Source: Cytobacillus purgationiresistens
Lineage (GTDB): Bacteria > Bacillota > Bacilli > Bacillales > Cytobacillaceae
Direction: 5' to 3'
Assembly: GCF_030813235.1 (NCBI RefSeq)
Contig: NZ_JAUSUB010000007.1
Location: forward strand, 1 to 64,000
DNA: 64,000 nucleotides
The notes beneath the pieces were generated by a model. It was given only the letters and a program-made list of their open reading frames with translations. It was not told the DNA's origin and did no database searches. Position 1 is the stretch's first letter. The number at the start of each line of letters is the position of its first letter. Made by a program: the position numbers and the translations under genes. Shown here piece after piece: positions 27,462 through 36,927 of this stretch.

Positions 27462-27508
27462 TAGTATGGCATGAAGTAATAATTCCAATATGAGGAGGTG
27501 ATTTTATA

Positions 27509-27791
27509 TTATCGAATAAATGCAGAAAAATAAAAAAAGTCAGAGAGAATGAGGAAATTGATAGCCATAACAGTGTTAGCAGCGGTGACGAAACAGAATT
27601 TTTCACATTTGCTGCACAAGCACGGAGCATTAACTAACGCTCAAACTGCGATCCCAGTTGCAGTAGGTTGCCTTGCAGCTGTAGCAGCACCAGTTGCAGT
27701 CCTTGCCTCTCAATTTATTATCAATAAAGGCGGAGACGCTAACAATATTGTCGTTCAGCATAATGATCAACTAGCAAACAACGACGCTTAG
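27509..27791 (+). pseudogene. Unknown gene 2 of a decayed cluster
   Basis: A very strong gaggaggtg site at 27492-27500 faces TTA at 27509, where a start codon is expected. That frame (CRKIKKVRENEEIDSHNSVS, ETEFFTFAAQARSIN) stops at 27637. A second frame from ATG 27549 is open to 27791 and ends AIPVAVGCLAAVAAPVAVLA, then INKGGDANNIVVQH. Either the gene suffered a start mutation plus frameshift, or the 80-residue frame from 27549 is expressed with a poor site. Not recognised. Confidence 0.4.
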
Positions 27792-27830
27792 GATTAGATG
27801 AAACGTCCAAAAAGAAGGGAGTGAAATAAT

Positions 27831-28168
27831 TTGGAGCATTCGCAAAATATGAACTTTAATCCTGAATTATTAAAAGAACTGGGGCTTACTGAAGAATTCA
27901 TCAAACAGGCAGTTGAAAAAGGTCCAGCCGTTAATACACATGTCGCAGGCGGTCATGGTGGCCGGGCGATTAACTTAACCTATGTTGATAACTATTCGAC
28001 ATTGCTTTTAGTCTACACCTTCCTTCTTAACTTTTTGGACCTAAGGACAATGGAACTAAAATATTAAATGAATCTCTGCTATCAACATTAAGATTTTCTC
28101 TTAAAGATCAGCAGGACTATCGCAAGGAATTTCTAAACGCTGTACAATTGCTTAGAAATAACAATTAA
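27831..28168 (+). pseudogene. Unknown gene 3 of a decayed cluster, frameshifted
   Basis: TTG 27831 behind aagggagtg gives MEHSQNMNFNPELLKELGLT, EEFIKQAVEKGPAVN and VAGGHGGRAINLTYVDNYST, ending early at 28067. Shifting frame in the ttttt run near 28030 continues FGPKDNGTKILNESLLSTLR, FSLKDQQDYRKEFLNAVQLL to TAA 28168. The length of 338 bases is not a multiple of three. Function unknown; the continuity of the second part argues for a recent break or sequencing error. Confidence 0.5.
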
Positions 28169-28197
28169 TACCCAAGCTCCTTGATAGTTCATAATAA

Positions 28198-28232
28198 AAC
28201 CTGACCCAATTAAATAGGGTCAGGTTTTTTGA
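28198..28232. terminator. Bidirectional terminator between the cluster and ymcA
   Basis: aacctgaccc / gggtcaggtt with a nine-base loop and T run on both strands. Confidence 0.9.
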
Positions 28233-28245
28233 TTTATTGAATGAT

Positions 28246-28674
28246 TTAGTGATGGCTGCAGTCAGACCCCTTCAATTTAGAGCCTGTTTCACCGCTCAAC
28301 AGGTTTCCACCAGTTGATGTGATGACTTCATCTGTAACCGTATTCGAAATTACTGATGCCACGATTTGCAAAAGCTCATTTACATCTACTTGTGATTGCT
28401 TGAATTCCTGAACAACCGGAATGGCATCCAATTCCTCTTCTAATGAAGTAATTTTAGCCTCAGTTTTCTTTAAAGCCTCTTCTTTGCCAAAATGCTGCAG
28501 GTTAACTGATTGTTTTTGAAGGCCTTTAATTTGTGAAATGATTTTGCTAACCTTTTCATTGTCATTAATTTGCGCCTCTGCTCGCTTGAAAAAATCTACT
28601 TCTTCTGTTTCAGAAATCATAATCGCTAACTCTTTTGCACGTCCTACGATATCATCTTTTGTATATTTAGCCAT
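28246..28674 (-). CDS. ymcA: YmcA (RicA), partner of the RicAFT complex
   Basis: 142 residues, about the B. subtilis length. Predicted to be nearly all helical: RAKELAIMISETEEVDFFKR, QINDNEKVSKIISQIKGLQK. RicA, with RicF and RicT, forms an Fe-S-linked complex that stimulates RNase Y processing of some mRNAs and affects sporulation, competence and biofilm. The tail carries KGSDCSHH, with one Cys. The ATG at 28674 lies one base beyond the miaB stop, so translation is coupled. Confidence 0.92.
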   Translation of the reverse strand: MAKYTKDDIVGRAKELAIMISETEEVDFFKRAEAQINDNEKVSKIISQIKGLQKQSVNLQHFGKEEALKKTEAKITSLEEELDAIPVVQEFKQSQVDVNELLQIVASVISNTVTDEVITSTGGNLLSGETGSKLKGSDCSHH

Positions 28675-28675
28675 T

Positions 28676-30220
28676 TTAGTTCACCTCTAGCCTCTCTTGT
28701 TCTTCTACCATTTCACCTGTTAAAGACCATGTTTTTGCATCTGTAACCTTCACTTTAACTATTTTGCCAATGGACGTTTTCGATCCTTTAAAATTGACGA
28801 GCTTATTCTTTCTTGTATAACCAGCCAATGTGTCAGGATTATTCTTGCTTTCACCTTCAACGAGCACTTCAACTGTTTGATTTGCATATCTTTTCATCGA
28901 GTTGGCAGAAAACTCATTGACGAGCGCATTTAATCTTTGTAATCTTTCCTTCTTAACTTCCATTGGTACATTATCCGTCATTTTTGCAGCAGGAGTACCT
29001 TCACGTGGAGAATATATGAATGTATAAGCTGCTTCAAATCCAACTTCACGGAAAAGTGACATTGTTTCTTCAAATTGCTCTTCCGTTTCATTCGGATAAC
29101 CAACGATGATGTCTGTCGTAAAGGTGGCATCAGGGATAGCTGCTTTTATTTTTCCAACTAATTCAAGGTATTGCTCTCTTGTATATTTTCTAGCCATGAT
29201 TTTTAGGACATCATTTGATCCCGATTGAACCGGAAGATGAATATGCTCGACAAGGTTTCCTCCCTTTGCCAAAACCTCAATCAAATAATCATCAAAATCA
29301 CGGGGATGACTCGTTGTAAACCGGACGCGAGGAATGTCTATTTTACGCATTTCATCCATCAAATCTCCGAGTCCATACTTGATATCATCGAAGTCTTTCC
29401 CATATGCATTTACGTTTTGCCCAAGTAAAGTGATTTCCTGATAACCCGCGGCAGCTAGCTGGCGCACTTCCTGAATAATATCCTCAGGACGACGGCTTCT
29501 TTCTTTTCCACGTGTATATGGTACGATGCAATAGGTGCAGAATTTGTCACAGCCATACATAATATTAACCCATGCTTTAATATTACCACGACGGACTTTA
29601 GGGAGATTTTCAATGACATCCCCTTCTTTTGACCATACTTCCAATACCATCTCTTTTGACATATAAGCCTCATGAAGAATATTCGGCAAACGATGAATGT
29701 TATGAGTTCCAAAAATCATATCCACTTGGTTATAAGTCTTCAAGATTTTTTTGACTACCGATTCTTCTTGCGACATACATCCACAAACCCCGATTAAAAG
29801 ATCTGGATTTTCTTTTTTCAAATGCTTTAAATGTCCAAGCTCACCAAACACTTTATTTTCTGCATTTTCACGAATGGCGCAAGTGTTTAACAAAATAACA
29901 TTTGCATCTTCAACCGAATCTGTTGATTCATATCCCAGTCCGGTGAATATACCTGCCATTACTTCAGTATCATGCTCATTCATTTGACAACCATATGTAC
30001 GAATATAAAATTTACGCCCTTTTCCCATAAGAAGATATTCTTCAGGCAGGTCAAAATCTTTATGATATTGAACTTCTTCTTTTCCTCGTTTTTTGGCATC
30101 CTTTAAGGATGGCGCAGTATATACTGATTCAAAGTACTTACTATAATCCTTTCCGGATTTTTTGTCCGAAGGATTAACTGTTTGCACTTGTTGTCCTTCT
30201 ACTCGTTGTTTCTCATTCAT
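28676..30220 (-). CDS. miaB: tRNA-2-methylthio-N6-dimethylallyladenosine synthase MiaB
   Basis: 514 residues. Radical SAM methylthiotransferase: the N-terminal UPF0004 domain ([18 protein letters not shown]) holds three Cys for the auxiliary cluster, the radical-SAM motif is [11 protein letters not shown] (CxxxCxxC), and a TRAM domain ends the protein. It adds a methylthio group to the i6A37 made by MiaA. The N-terminal 60 residues are a charged extension usual in Bacillus. ATG 30220 follows aaagggg. First gene of miaB-ymcA. Confidence 0.97.
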   Translation of the reverse strand: MNEKQRVEGQQVQTVNPSDKKSGKDYSKYFESVYTAPSLKDAKKRGKEEVQYHKDFDLPEEYLLMGKGRKFYIRTYGCQMNEHDTEVMAGIFTGLGYESTDSVEDANVILLNTCAIRENAENKVFGELGHLKHLKKENPDLLIGVCGCMSQEESVVKKILKTYNQVDMIFGTHNIHRLPNILHEAYMSKEMVLEVWSKEGDVIENLPKVRRGNIKAWVNIMYGCDKFCTYCIVPYTRGKERSRRPEDIIQEVRQLAAAGYQEITLLGQNVNAYGKDFDDIKYGLGDLMDEMRKIDIPRVRFTTSHPRDFDDYLIEVLAKGGNLVEHIHLPVQSGSNDVLKIMARKYTREQYLELVGKIKAAIPDATFTTDIIVGYPNETEEQFEETMSLFREVGFEAAYTFIYSPREGTPAAKMTDNVPMEVKKERLQRLNALVNEFSANSMKRYANQTVEVLVEGESKNNPDTLAGYTRKNKLVNFKGSKTSIGKIVKVKVTDAKTWSLTGEMVEEQERLEVN

Positions 30221-30400
30221 TTTTCATGCCCCTTTCTTCATTACTAAAAGCGTTCACCAATGTTACAAACGCTAATTATCAATAGATACACACATTATTA
30301 TAGTATAAAGCCTTATACAGTTGAAAACAATAGATATCCTGCCTGCCCCCAAACCCTTTCTTAAATAACATTACCCTTTGTGACCAAATAAGGAAACGGG

Positions 30401-31160
30401 GGATTCTTATCTGAAATCAGGTAAACGGAGTAAAACAGATTAGAAAGCGCGGGATTCTTGTCTGAAATCAACTGAACGGAGTAAAACAGATTAGAAAACG
30501 TGGAATTCTTATCTGAAATCAACTGAACGGAGTAAAACAGATTAGAAAGCGCAGGATTCTTATCTGAAATCAGGTAAACGGAGTAAAACAGATTAGAAAG
30601 CGCGGGATTCTTATCTGAAATCAGGTAAACGGAGTAAAACAGATTAGAAAACGTGGGATTCTTATCTGAAATCAACTGAACGGAGTAAAACAGATTAGAA
30701 AGCGCGGGATTCTTATCTGAAATCAGGTAAACGGAGTAAAAAAGCTTAGAAAGCGCGGGATTCTTATCTGAAATCAACTGAACGGAGTAAAACAGATTAG
30801 AAAGCGTGGGATTCTTGTCTGAAATCAACAGAACGGCGTAAAACAGATTAGAAAGCGCGGGATTCTTATCTGAAATCAACAGAACGGCGTAAAACAGATT
30901 AGAAAGCGCGGGATTCTTATCTGAAATCAGGTAAACGGAGTAAAACAGATTAGAAAGCATGGGATTCTTATCTGAAATCAACAGAACGGAGTAAAACAGA
31001 TTAGAAAGCGCGGGATTCTTATCTGAAATCAACAGAACGGAGTAAAACAGATTAGAAAGCGTGGGATTCTTATCTGAAATCAGGTGAACGGAGTAAAACA
31101 GATTAGAAAGCGCGGGATTCTTATCTGAAATCAACTGAACGGCGTAAAACAGATAAAAAG
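30401..31160. repeat. Tandem array of about fifteen 51-bp units
   Basis: Unit period is exactly 51: the string ctgaaatca recurs at 30411 and every 51 bases to 31125. The unit runs ggattcttatctgaaatca, a variable four-base block (ggta, actg, acag or ggtg), aacgg(a/c)gtaaaacagat and tagaaagcg(c/t)ggg. Because 51 is divisible by three the minus strand stays open and reads ISDKNPALSNLFYSVQL-type repeats, but that frame has no ribosome binding site or normal start. I treat the array as non-coding. Confidence 0.95.
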
Positions 31161-31172
31161 CGCTAGAATCAC

Positions 31173-31202
31173 AAAAAATACCACAGAATCAATATCTGTG
31201 GT
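31173..31202 (-). terminator. Hairpin downstream of korAB
   Basis: accacaga / tctgtggt with a seven-base loop, followed on the minus strand by tatttttt. It resembles the accacagtc hairpin after rnjB. Confidence 0.65.
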
Positions 31203-31319
31203 AAGCAAAAATAAATATTTTAATTTTATAGCTCTAATAACCGAAACTTCCAAGGCTTATGACAAAGCGATTAAAGCTCGCAAATATGAAAATTGCATTC
31301 CACAAAACAATTGTCGCAA

Positions 31320-31465
31320 CTTGGCGAGCCAACCTCTGCTTTTCTTTTTATCTAGCTCCAGTGGCTAGGTGCTCGAGGTCTTAAGAAAGAGCAATCAGAA
31401 AGGCAAAGCACAGCCTTTCCGCTTAACCTTTCTTAAGCTTGTCGCACCTGGGCGAGCCACCTCCG
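31320..31465 (+). repeat. Intergenic repeat element (ctagctcc / ccgctttt family)
   Basis: Starts with ctagctccagtggctagg and tgctcgaggtcttaagaaag, ends ctttcttaagcttgtcgcac and ctccgcttttctttt. The two halves pair into a long imperfect hairpin. The tail of a second copy (gcgagccaacctctgctttt) sits directly in front. It is a well known style of scattered repeat in Bacillus intergenic regions. Copies of the same or a related family lie at 22090, 44036 and 44796 in the opposite direction. Confidence 0.7.
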
Positions 31466-31474
31466 CTTTTCTTT

Positions 31475-32341
31475 TTACTTGAATTCTTCTAACAGCTTAT
31501 CAAAGTAGGCTTGATCAAGCTTTAAATCAGCAGTAGCAAGCGGTGTTTCTGAATAGCCGTTTAGCATTTGCTGATAAGATTTGCGTTGTGTATCTTGATA
31601 AATAAGACCTGTCACAAGACCATCATGCTTCATCAATGTTTGCATTGCTTGTTCACGATTAGAAGAATCATAGCCTTCTATGTCTTTCAACTTCGTTAAA
31701 TTCTCTTTAAACCAGTCATAAGTATTGATTTTATTATAAGTAACACATGGGCTAAATACATTAATCAATGAAAAGCCTTCGTGCTGGATTCCTTGTTCGA
31801 TCAACGCTGTTAAATCCTTCAGGTCAGTTGAAAAGCTTTGTGCAACAAATGTTCCACCAGCCGTTAAAGCCATTTCCATTGGTGAAATCGCTTGTTCAAT
31901 AGAACCTTCAGGCGTTGATTTCGTTTTAAAACCAGTTGCAGAACGAGGAGATGTCTGACCTTTGGTTAACCCATAAATTTGGTTATCCATAACGATATAG
32001 GTGACATTAATATTTCGGCGTATAGCATGGATTGTATGGCCCATTCCAATCGCAAATCCATCACCATCTCCACCTGAAGCAATAACTGTTAAATCCCTAT
32101 TGGCCATTTTCACACCTTGGGCAATCGGTAAAGAACGCCCGTGAATGCCATGGAAGCCATAAGAATTAATATATCCGGAAATTCTTCCTGAACATCCAAT
32201 GCCTGAAACAACAGCCAAGCCTTCTGGCTCCAAGCCAATGTTCGCTGCTGCACGCTGAATTGCCGCTTGGACAGAGAAATCTCCGCATCCTGGGCACCAG
32301 TTAGGTTTTACACTATTACGAAAATCTTTAAATGTAGCCAT
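31475..32341 (-). CDS. korB: 2-oxoacid:ferredoxin oxidoreductase, beta subunit
   Basis: 288 residues. Thiamine diphosphate-binding subunit: WCPGCGDFSVQAA at the N-terminus, VVSGIGCSGRISGY, and the ThDP/Mg motif ASGGDGDGFAIGMGHTIHAI with IVMDNQIYGLTKGQTSPRS. With KorA it oxidises a 2-oxoacid (2-oxoglutarate or pyruvate) to the acyl-CoA using ferredoxin. The start directly abuts the korA stop (TAAATG), so the pair is translationally coupled. Substrate preference is not decided by sequence alone. Confidence 0.93.
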   Translation of the reverse strand: MATFKDFRNSVKPNWCPGCGDFSVQAAIQRAAANIGLEPEGLAVVSGIGCSGRISGYINSYGFHGIHGRSLPIAQGVKMANRDLTVIASGGDGDGFAIGMGHTIHAIRRNINVTYIVMDNQIYGLTKGQTSPRSATGFKTKSTPEGSIEQAISPMEMALTAGGTFVAQSFSTDLKDLTALIEQGIQHEGFSLINVFSPCVTYNKINTYDWFKENLTKLKDIEGYDSSNREQAMQTLMKHDGLVTGLIYQDTQRKSYQQMLNGYSETPLATADLKLDQAYFDKLLEEFK

Positions 32342-34075
32342 TTAGAACAACTCCTTGCACTTTGTATGAATTTCGTGCGGCAAGAAAGGATTCCCGTCGT
32401 ACTTATTAAACTTCACAACTTTATTTGCATAGCCAACGTTCATCTTGATGATATTTGCCAGCTGACCTGTTGCATTGTTTTCGACAACTACAACTTTTTT
32501 AGCAGATTGAACTAATGCTGATAATTCGTCTGCTGGGAACGGATGAATCAAGCGGATATGTGCGTGATTTACTTTAATCCCATCTGCCTCGATTCTTTCC
32601 ATTGCCTCTTCTATCGCACCACGAGTTGAATTAAAACCAACCAAAAGTACATCTGCCTCTTCATGTGGAGCATTTTTATAAACTGGTGTATCAAATTTGA
32701 TATTTTCTACTTTACGGAAACGCTTATCCATCTGGATATTGCGGTTCACAGCAGATTCTGATGGTTTTCCGGTTTCGTCATGTTCAACTCCAGTTACATG
32801 ATGAATACCAAATTTCATCCCAGGAACAACACGAGGAGATACGCCATCTTCAGTCACTTCATAGCGTTTGAAGTATTCTTTATTTTCTATTTCAGGCAGT
32901 TCAGTCTGCAGCTTACCACGACGAATTTCTACACGATCAAATTCTAATGGTTCAACCGTTTGCTTGCCTAATGATAATTGCAAGTCTGATAATAAGATAA
33001 CTGGGCATTGGTACTCTTCAGCCAAGTTAAACGCCTCTGCTGTATCGTAGAATGCTTCCTGCACTGTACTTGGCGCTAAAACAATCTTAGGGATTTCACC
33101 ATGGGTCCCATAAATCATTGCCATTAAGTCAGATTGCTCTTGCTTAGTAGGCAATCCCGTTGATGGTCCCCCACGCTGTGTATCGATAATAACCAACGGT
33201 GTTTCTGTCATACCAGAAAGGCCGATAGATTCCATTTTTAATGAAAGTCCTGGTCCAGCCGATGCAGTAAAAGCCCTTACTCCGGCATAGTTTGCTCCAA
33301 TTGCCATTGTAGCGGCGGCAATTTCATCCTCTGTCTGGATGACTGTGCCACCTAAATCAGGTAATTTCTTAATCAGATATTCCATGATTTCTGAAGCAGG
33401 TGTAATTGGATAGGCTGCCATAAAACGGCTTCCAGCAGCAATAGCACCCAATGCGATGGCATCATTGCCAATCATAAACATCCGCTTTTTACCGTCTGCT
33501 TTATCAAGTTCCATTGAACCAGCATTTGCCCCTAGCTGTTCCTTTGTAAAATCAAATCCAGCTTGAATAGCTTCCATGTTTTTAGCAACTACTGCCTGGC
33601 CTTTACGTCCAAAGATTTCCCCAACAACTTCTTCAAATACTTTTATATCCAGATTCATTACAGCACAAGTTGCACCTACTGCAACCATGTTTTTCATTAA
33701 TGAAGTTCCAAGGTCTGTTGCCATTTGTGTGAAAGCCACTGAAAACATGACCGCATTTGTATCTTCCGGTTTATTCGGATTGAATTTAGCATCTGCAATG
33801 ATGATGCCATTTTCATGCAGCTCCTTGTAATTCACATCAATTGTTTCTTGATCAAAAGCCACTAGTATATCTAAATCGTCAGATATTGACCGAGTTTGAG
33901 TTGTGCTTACGCGAATCTTATTATTAGTATGTCCGCCTTTAATACGTGATGAAAAGTGACGATATCCATACAAGTAATAGCCAAGGCGATTCAAAGCAAT
34001 AGAGAAGATTTCACCGGTGCTCTCAATCCCTTCTCCTTGTTGCCCGCCAACCTTCCACGAAAGTTGTTTAACCAT
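32342..34075 (-). CDS. korA: 2-oxoacid:ferredoxin oxidoreductase, alpha subunit (gamma-alpha fusion)
   Basis: 577 residues. The N-terminal gamma-type domain (WKVGGQQGEGIESTGEIFSI, RIKGGHTNNKIRV) is followed by the pyruvate-ferredoxin-oxidoreductase-type domain (AAYPITPASEIMEYL, FTASAGPGLSLKMESIGLSG) and a C-terminal domain (VLLVGFNSTRGAIEEAMER). This two-subunit form lacks its own ferredoxin-like delta subunit, so it needs an external electron acceptor. ATG 34075 lies behind aaggggtg. Confidence 0.93.
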   Translation of the reverse strand: MVKQLSWKVGGQQGEGIESTGEIFSIALNRLGYYLYGYRHFSSRIKGGHTNNKIRVSTTQTRSISDDLDILVAFDQETIDVNYKELHENGIIIADAKFNPNKPEDTNAVMFSVAFTQMATDLGTSLMKNMVAVGATCAVMNLDIKVFEEVVGEIFGRKGQAVVAKNMEAIQAGFDFTKEQLGANAGSMELDKADGKKRMFMIGNDAIALGAIAAGSRFMAAYPITPASEIMEYLIKKLPDLGGTVIQTEDEIAAATMAIGANYAGVRAFTASAGPGLSLKMESIGLSGMTETPLVIIDTQRGGPSTGLPTKQEQSDLMAMIYGTHGEIPKIVLAPSTVQEAFYDTAEAFNLAEEYQCPVILLSDLQLSLGKQTVEPLEFDRVEIRRGKLQTELPEIENKEYFKRYEVTEDGVSPRVVPGMKFGIHHVTGVEHDETGKPSESAVNRNIQMDKRFRKVENIKFDTPVYKNAPHEEADVLLVGFNSTRGAIEEAMERIEADGIKVNHAHIRLIHPFPADELSALVQSAKKVVVVENNATGQLANIIKMNVGYANKVVKFNKYDGNPFLPHEIHTKCKELF

Positions 34076-34318
34076 GTCTTACACCCCTTTAAATACTATA
34101 AAAAATATGTAAATGATACCTATTACAACTAAGGAAACATCTGTAAGGCCTATAATAATTTTGTTATTTTTAATGTACTAAACGCTTTCAATTCTAGACC
34201 TAAGTGTATAAAAATGCAAGTGTTTCAGTATAATTAATAGGTAGATTTACGATATTTTTTTGATTGTTAAGAATAATCAATGATTTCTACTTACAAGAAA
34301 CTGATTCACCCTCTATCA

Positions 34319-35242
34319 TCATCTGAAAAACATTCTAGAAAAATTATTAAAAGCAAATTTTCTTACTTGTTCATTCGAATAATATTTTAATAGCTCGTTC
34401 ATAAGATGATCATAATAGCGGACACTTTCAAGACCCTTGATTTCTCTGTCTGTCCCATCAAAATCCGATCCGAAGCCCACATGATTTTCCCCTCCTAACT
34501 CACAAATATGATCGATATGATTTATGATATGAGAGAGAGTCACATTTTCATCCATAGAGAGAAAATGTGTAACAAAGGTTATACCCAAAACACTATCTTT
34601 TTCTATAAGAGCTTTGATCTGTTCATCTTTAAGATTACGGGCGTGCTTACATAATGAAAAACAATTTGAATGTGAAGCGAATGGTAAAGCACTCCATTCC
34701 ATCACATCCCAAAACCCTTTTTCTGATAAATGTGAGACATCACACTTTACCTTCCTTTCGTTTAGAAGGTTTACAACCTCCTTACCAAATCTTGATAGGC
34801 CACCACCTCTTTTCTCCAAAGCACCATCTGCCACACTGTTACCATAATTCCACGTCAGCCCCACTGAAGTGACACCTAATCTTATTAATGTCTTTAACTT
34901 CATTATATCTGCATGTATGGCATCACAGCCTTCCAATGTCAATATGGCGCCAATCTCACCTTCAGTTAGCTGTTCATAATCTTCCTTCGTTCTAATTAAC
35001 TTCATCTTAGAAAAAGGTTTCAATATCTTTTCATAAAAAATATCTATCATATGTAAGGCTGCATTAAATTTCAATTCAGGATGAATGGCTTCAGGTACAT
35101 AGATTGCAAACATTTGAACTTTTACTCCAGATTCATTTAGTCCTTCAAGGTTTACTTGTAATTTTGCAGAATCGTTAAAATTGATCGTATGATCCATAAA
35201 CATTTTTAATAAAACATCACAATGAGCATCAAATATTTTCAT
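34319..35242 (-). CDS. Membrane dipeptidase, M19 family
   Basis: 307 residues. Zinc-dependent dipeptidase of the renal dipeptidase family: FDAHCDVLLK (HxD), LTLEGCDAIHAD (bridging Glu), CDVSHLSEKGFWDV, PFASHSNC and GFGSDFDGTD supply the two-metal site. It lacks an obvious signal peptide, so it is probably cytoplasmic. ATG 35242 follows gaggggg; a GTG five codons earlier overlaps that site. It lies between korAB and spoVS as in other Bacillaceae. Natural substrate unknown. Confidence 0.9.
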   Translation of the reverse strand: MKIFDAHCDVLLKMFMDHTINFNDSAKLQVNLEGLNESGVKVQMFAIYVPEAIHPELKFNAALHMIDIFYEKILKPFSKMKLIRTKEDYEQLTEGEIGAILTLEGCDAIHADIMKLKTLIRLGVTSVGLTWNYGNSVADGALEKRGGGLSRFGKEVVNLLNERKVKCDVSHLSEKGFWDVMEWSALPFASHSNCFSLCKHARNLKDEQIKALIEKDSVLGITFVTHFLSMDENVTLSHIINHIDHICELGGENHVGFGSDFDGTDREIKGLESVRYYDHLMNELLKYYSNEQVRKFAFNNFSRMFFR

Positions 35243-35332
35243 TTGTCTCCCCCTCATTTACTATAGTGTAAAAATGCCTATCTTTGATAAGAATAGCAAG
35301 GATCTATCTGCCTCATGAATCGGCATCATATA

Positions 35333-35368
35333 AAGAAAAAACCCATTTGCTTCTCCCGCAAACAGGTT
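35333..35368 (-). terminator. Terminator of spoVS
   Basis: On the minus strand aacctgtttgc / gcaaatgggtt with a seven-base loop and ttttt tail. Confidence 0.75.
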
Positions 35369-35460
35369 CTCTCATTTTTTATGTTTTGCGTTGTCACAGG
35401 AGTATACTGTGATCAATGCTTATTATCTCTCTAAGATGCAAAACAGCCATCACCTGTTCA

Positions 35461-35721
35461 TTAACGAGGCTCAACAATTAATTTTATGGCTGTTCTCTCT
35501 TCCCCGTCAATCAAAATATCAGTGAAAGCAGGGATACAAATTAAATCCACTCCGCTAGGTGCTACAAATCCTCTTGCGATCGCTACAGCTTTAACCGCTT
35601 GATTTAATGCACCTGCACCAATTGCCTGGATTTCTGCTGTCCCTCTTTCTCGCAGGACACCAGCAAGCGCACCAGCTACAGAATTAGGATTAGATTTTGC
35701 TGAAACTTTTAATATGTCCAT
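35461..35721 (-). CDS. spoVS: Stage V sporulation protein S
   Basis: 86 residues, the standard length. The sequence MDILKVSAKSNPNSVAGALA, GVLRERGTAEIQAIGAGALN is almost invariant in spore formers; the fold is related to Alba. SpoVS acts in engulfment, coat assembly and control of septation. ATG 35721 lies behind gaggagg. It is a single-gene unit with its own terminator at 35333. Confidence 0.98.
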   Translation of the reverse strand: MDILKVSAKSNPNSVAGALAGVLRERGTAEIQAIGAGALNQAVKAVAIARGFVAPSGVDLICIPAFTDILIDGEERTAIKLIVEPR

Positions 35722-35906
35722 TCCTAGCTCCTCCTCATTTTTCCCCCTCCTGAATACTCTGTAATCGAGTTCATCAGGTTACAATATATCTTTCCATTGC
35801 TACTATATTCATCTTTAAAAAGACATATTCCAGCTTGGGTAAAAAAAAGAGAGGAAACTGCGATTATTTAGGAATGTAAGGCTTCAATGATTTAACAATC
35901 TACTGA

Positions 35907-36704
35907 TTACGAATACAAAGGAACATCATCATTAATCAGGATACGTTCAATCTTCTTAGCTTTTCCTGTTTTCATATCAAGATCAATGATTACACCGCTT
36001 AATTGTGAGCGGCCATCTTTTGGAACTTCAAAGCGAACTGGCAATCCGGTAGTAAATCTCTTTAAGACAGCTTCCTTTTCCATACCAAGGATCGCATCAT
36101 AAGGACCCGTCATTCCGACATCTGACATGAATGCTGTTCCTCCTGGCAAGATGCGATTATCAGCTGTTTGCACATGTGTATGTGTGCCAATGACAGCAGT
36201 AACCTTTCCATCTAGGAACCATCCCATTGCTTGCTTTTCACTTGTCGCTTCCGCATGAAAATCCACAAAAATAATGGAAGTTCTTTCTTTCGCTTCCTGT
36301 ATAAGCTCCTCAGCTTTAGCAAAAGGGCAATCACTTGTTTGCATAAATGTACGACCCTGAAGGCTGATTACCGCTATTTCCTCAGCATTGTACTTTATGT
36401 ACACTAGGCCTTTCCCCGGATTATTTTCAGGAAAGTTTGCTGGACGAACTAAATACTTTGCTTGGTCAATAAAATCAAAAATTTCCTTATTGTCCCAAGT
36501 GTGATTACCAAGTGTAACCGCTTGTGCACCCGATTCTAGAAATTCACGATAGATTTTCTCCGTAATCCCTCTGCCACCTGCTGCATTCTCACCATTAATA
36601 ATCGTAATTTGTGGACGATACTTTTCTTTTAACTTCGGAACATATTCTTTAATCATGTCTCGGCCAATAGAGCCGACAACATCTCCTACAAACAATAATC
36701 TCAT
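35907..36704 (-). CDS. ymdB: 2',3'-cyclic nucleotide phosphodiesterase YmdB
   Basis: 265 residues. Binuclear metallophosphoesterase: FVGDVVGSIGRD, IINGENAAGGRG, TLGNHTWDNKEIFDF, FVDFHAEATSEK and GTHTHVQTADNRIL give the Asp, Asn and His ligands. In B. subtilis YmdB controls the switch between motility and biofilm and cleaves 2',3'-cAMP. It interacts with RNase Y, which is encoded just upstream here. ATG 36704 follows gaaggg. Confidence 0.96.
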   Translation of the reverse strand: MRLLFVGDVVGSIGRDMIKEYVPKLKEKYRPQITIINGENAAGGRGITEKIYREFLESGAQAVTLGNHTWDNKEIFDFIDQAKYLVRPANFPENNPGKGLVYIKYNAEEIAVISLQGRTFMQTSDCPFAKAEELIQEAKERTSIIFVDFHAEATSEKQAMGWFLDGKVTAVIGTHTHVQTADNRILPGGTAFMSDVGMTGPYDAILGMEKEAVLKRFTTGLPVRFEVPKDGRSQLSGVIIDLDMKTGKAKKIERILINDDVPLYS

Positions 36705-36898
36705 TGCAAATTCCCTTCTATCTCTACGATTTTCTATAGTTTAACATACATTATAATCTAATAATCAGCTTAGCCAGCAATCTGGAAGCCAATGAACATG
36801 CTCCAAGGAGTATATCACAACTTACAAAAATATAAAATGTGACCGCTGAATTGCAGCCGGTATCTTATCACACAAACATTAAATTTCATAAGGACCAC

Positions 36899-36927
36899 AA
36901 AAAAAAAGCGATGCATAAGCATCGCTT
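36899..36927 (-). terminator. Terminator directly after the rny stop
   Basis: aagcgatgc / gcatcgctt with a four-base loop and a run of T on the minus strand. Confidence 0.9.

Noticed and set aside
30361-31134. 257-residue frame with 17-residue repeats (LSNLFYSV)
   Set aside because: It arises because the 51-bp unit is a multiple of three; there is no ribosome site and the frame opens at a TTG inside a unit.
30401-31160. Possible CRISPR array
   Set aside because: The units touch each other without unique spacers, and no cas genes are present.
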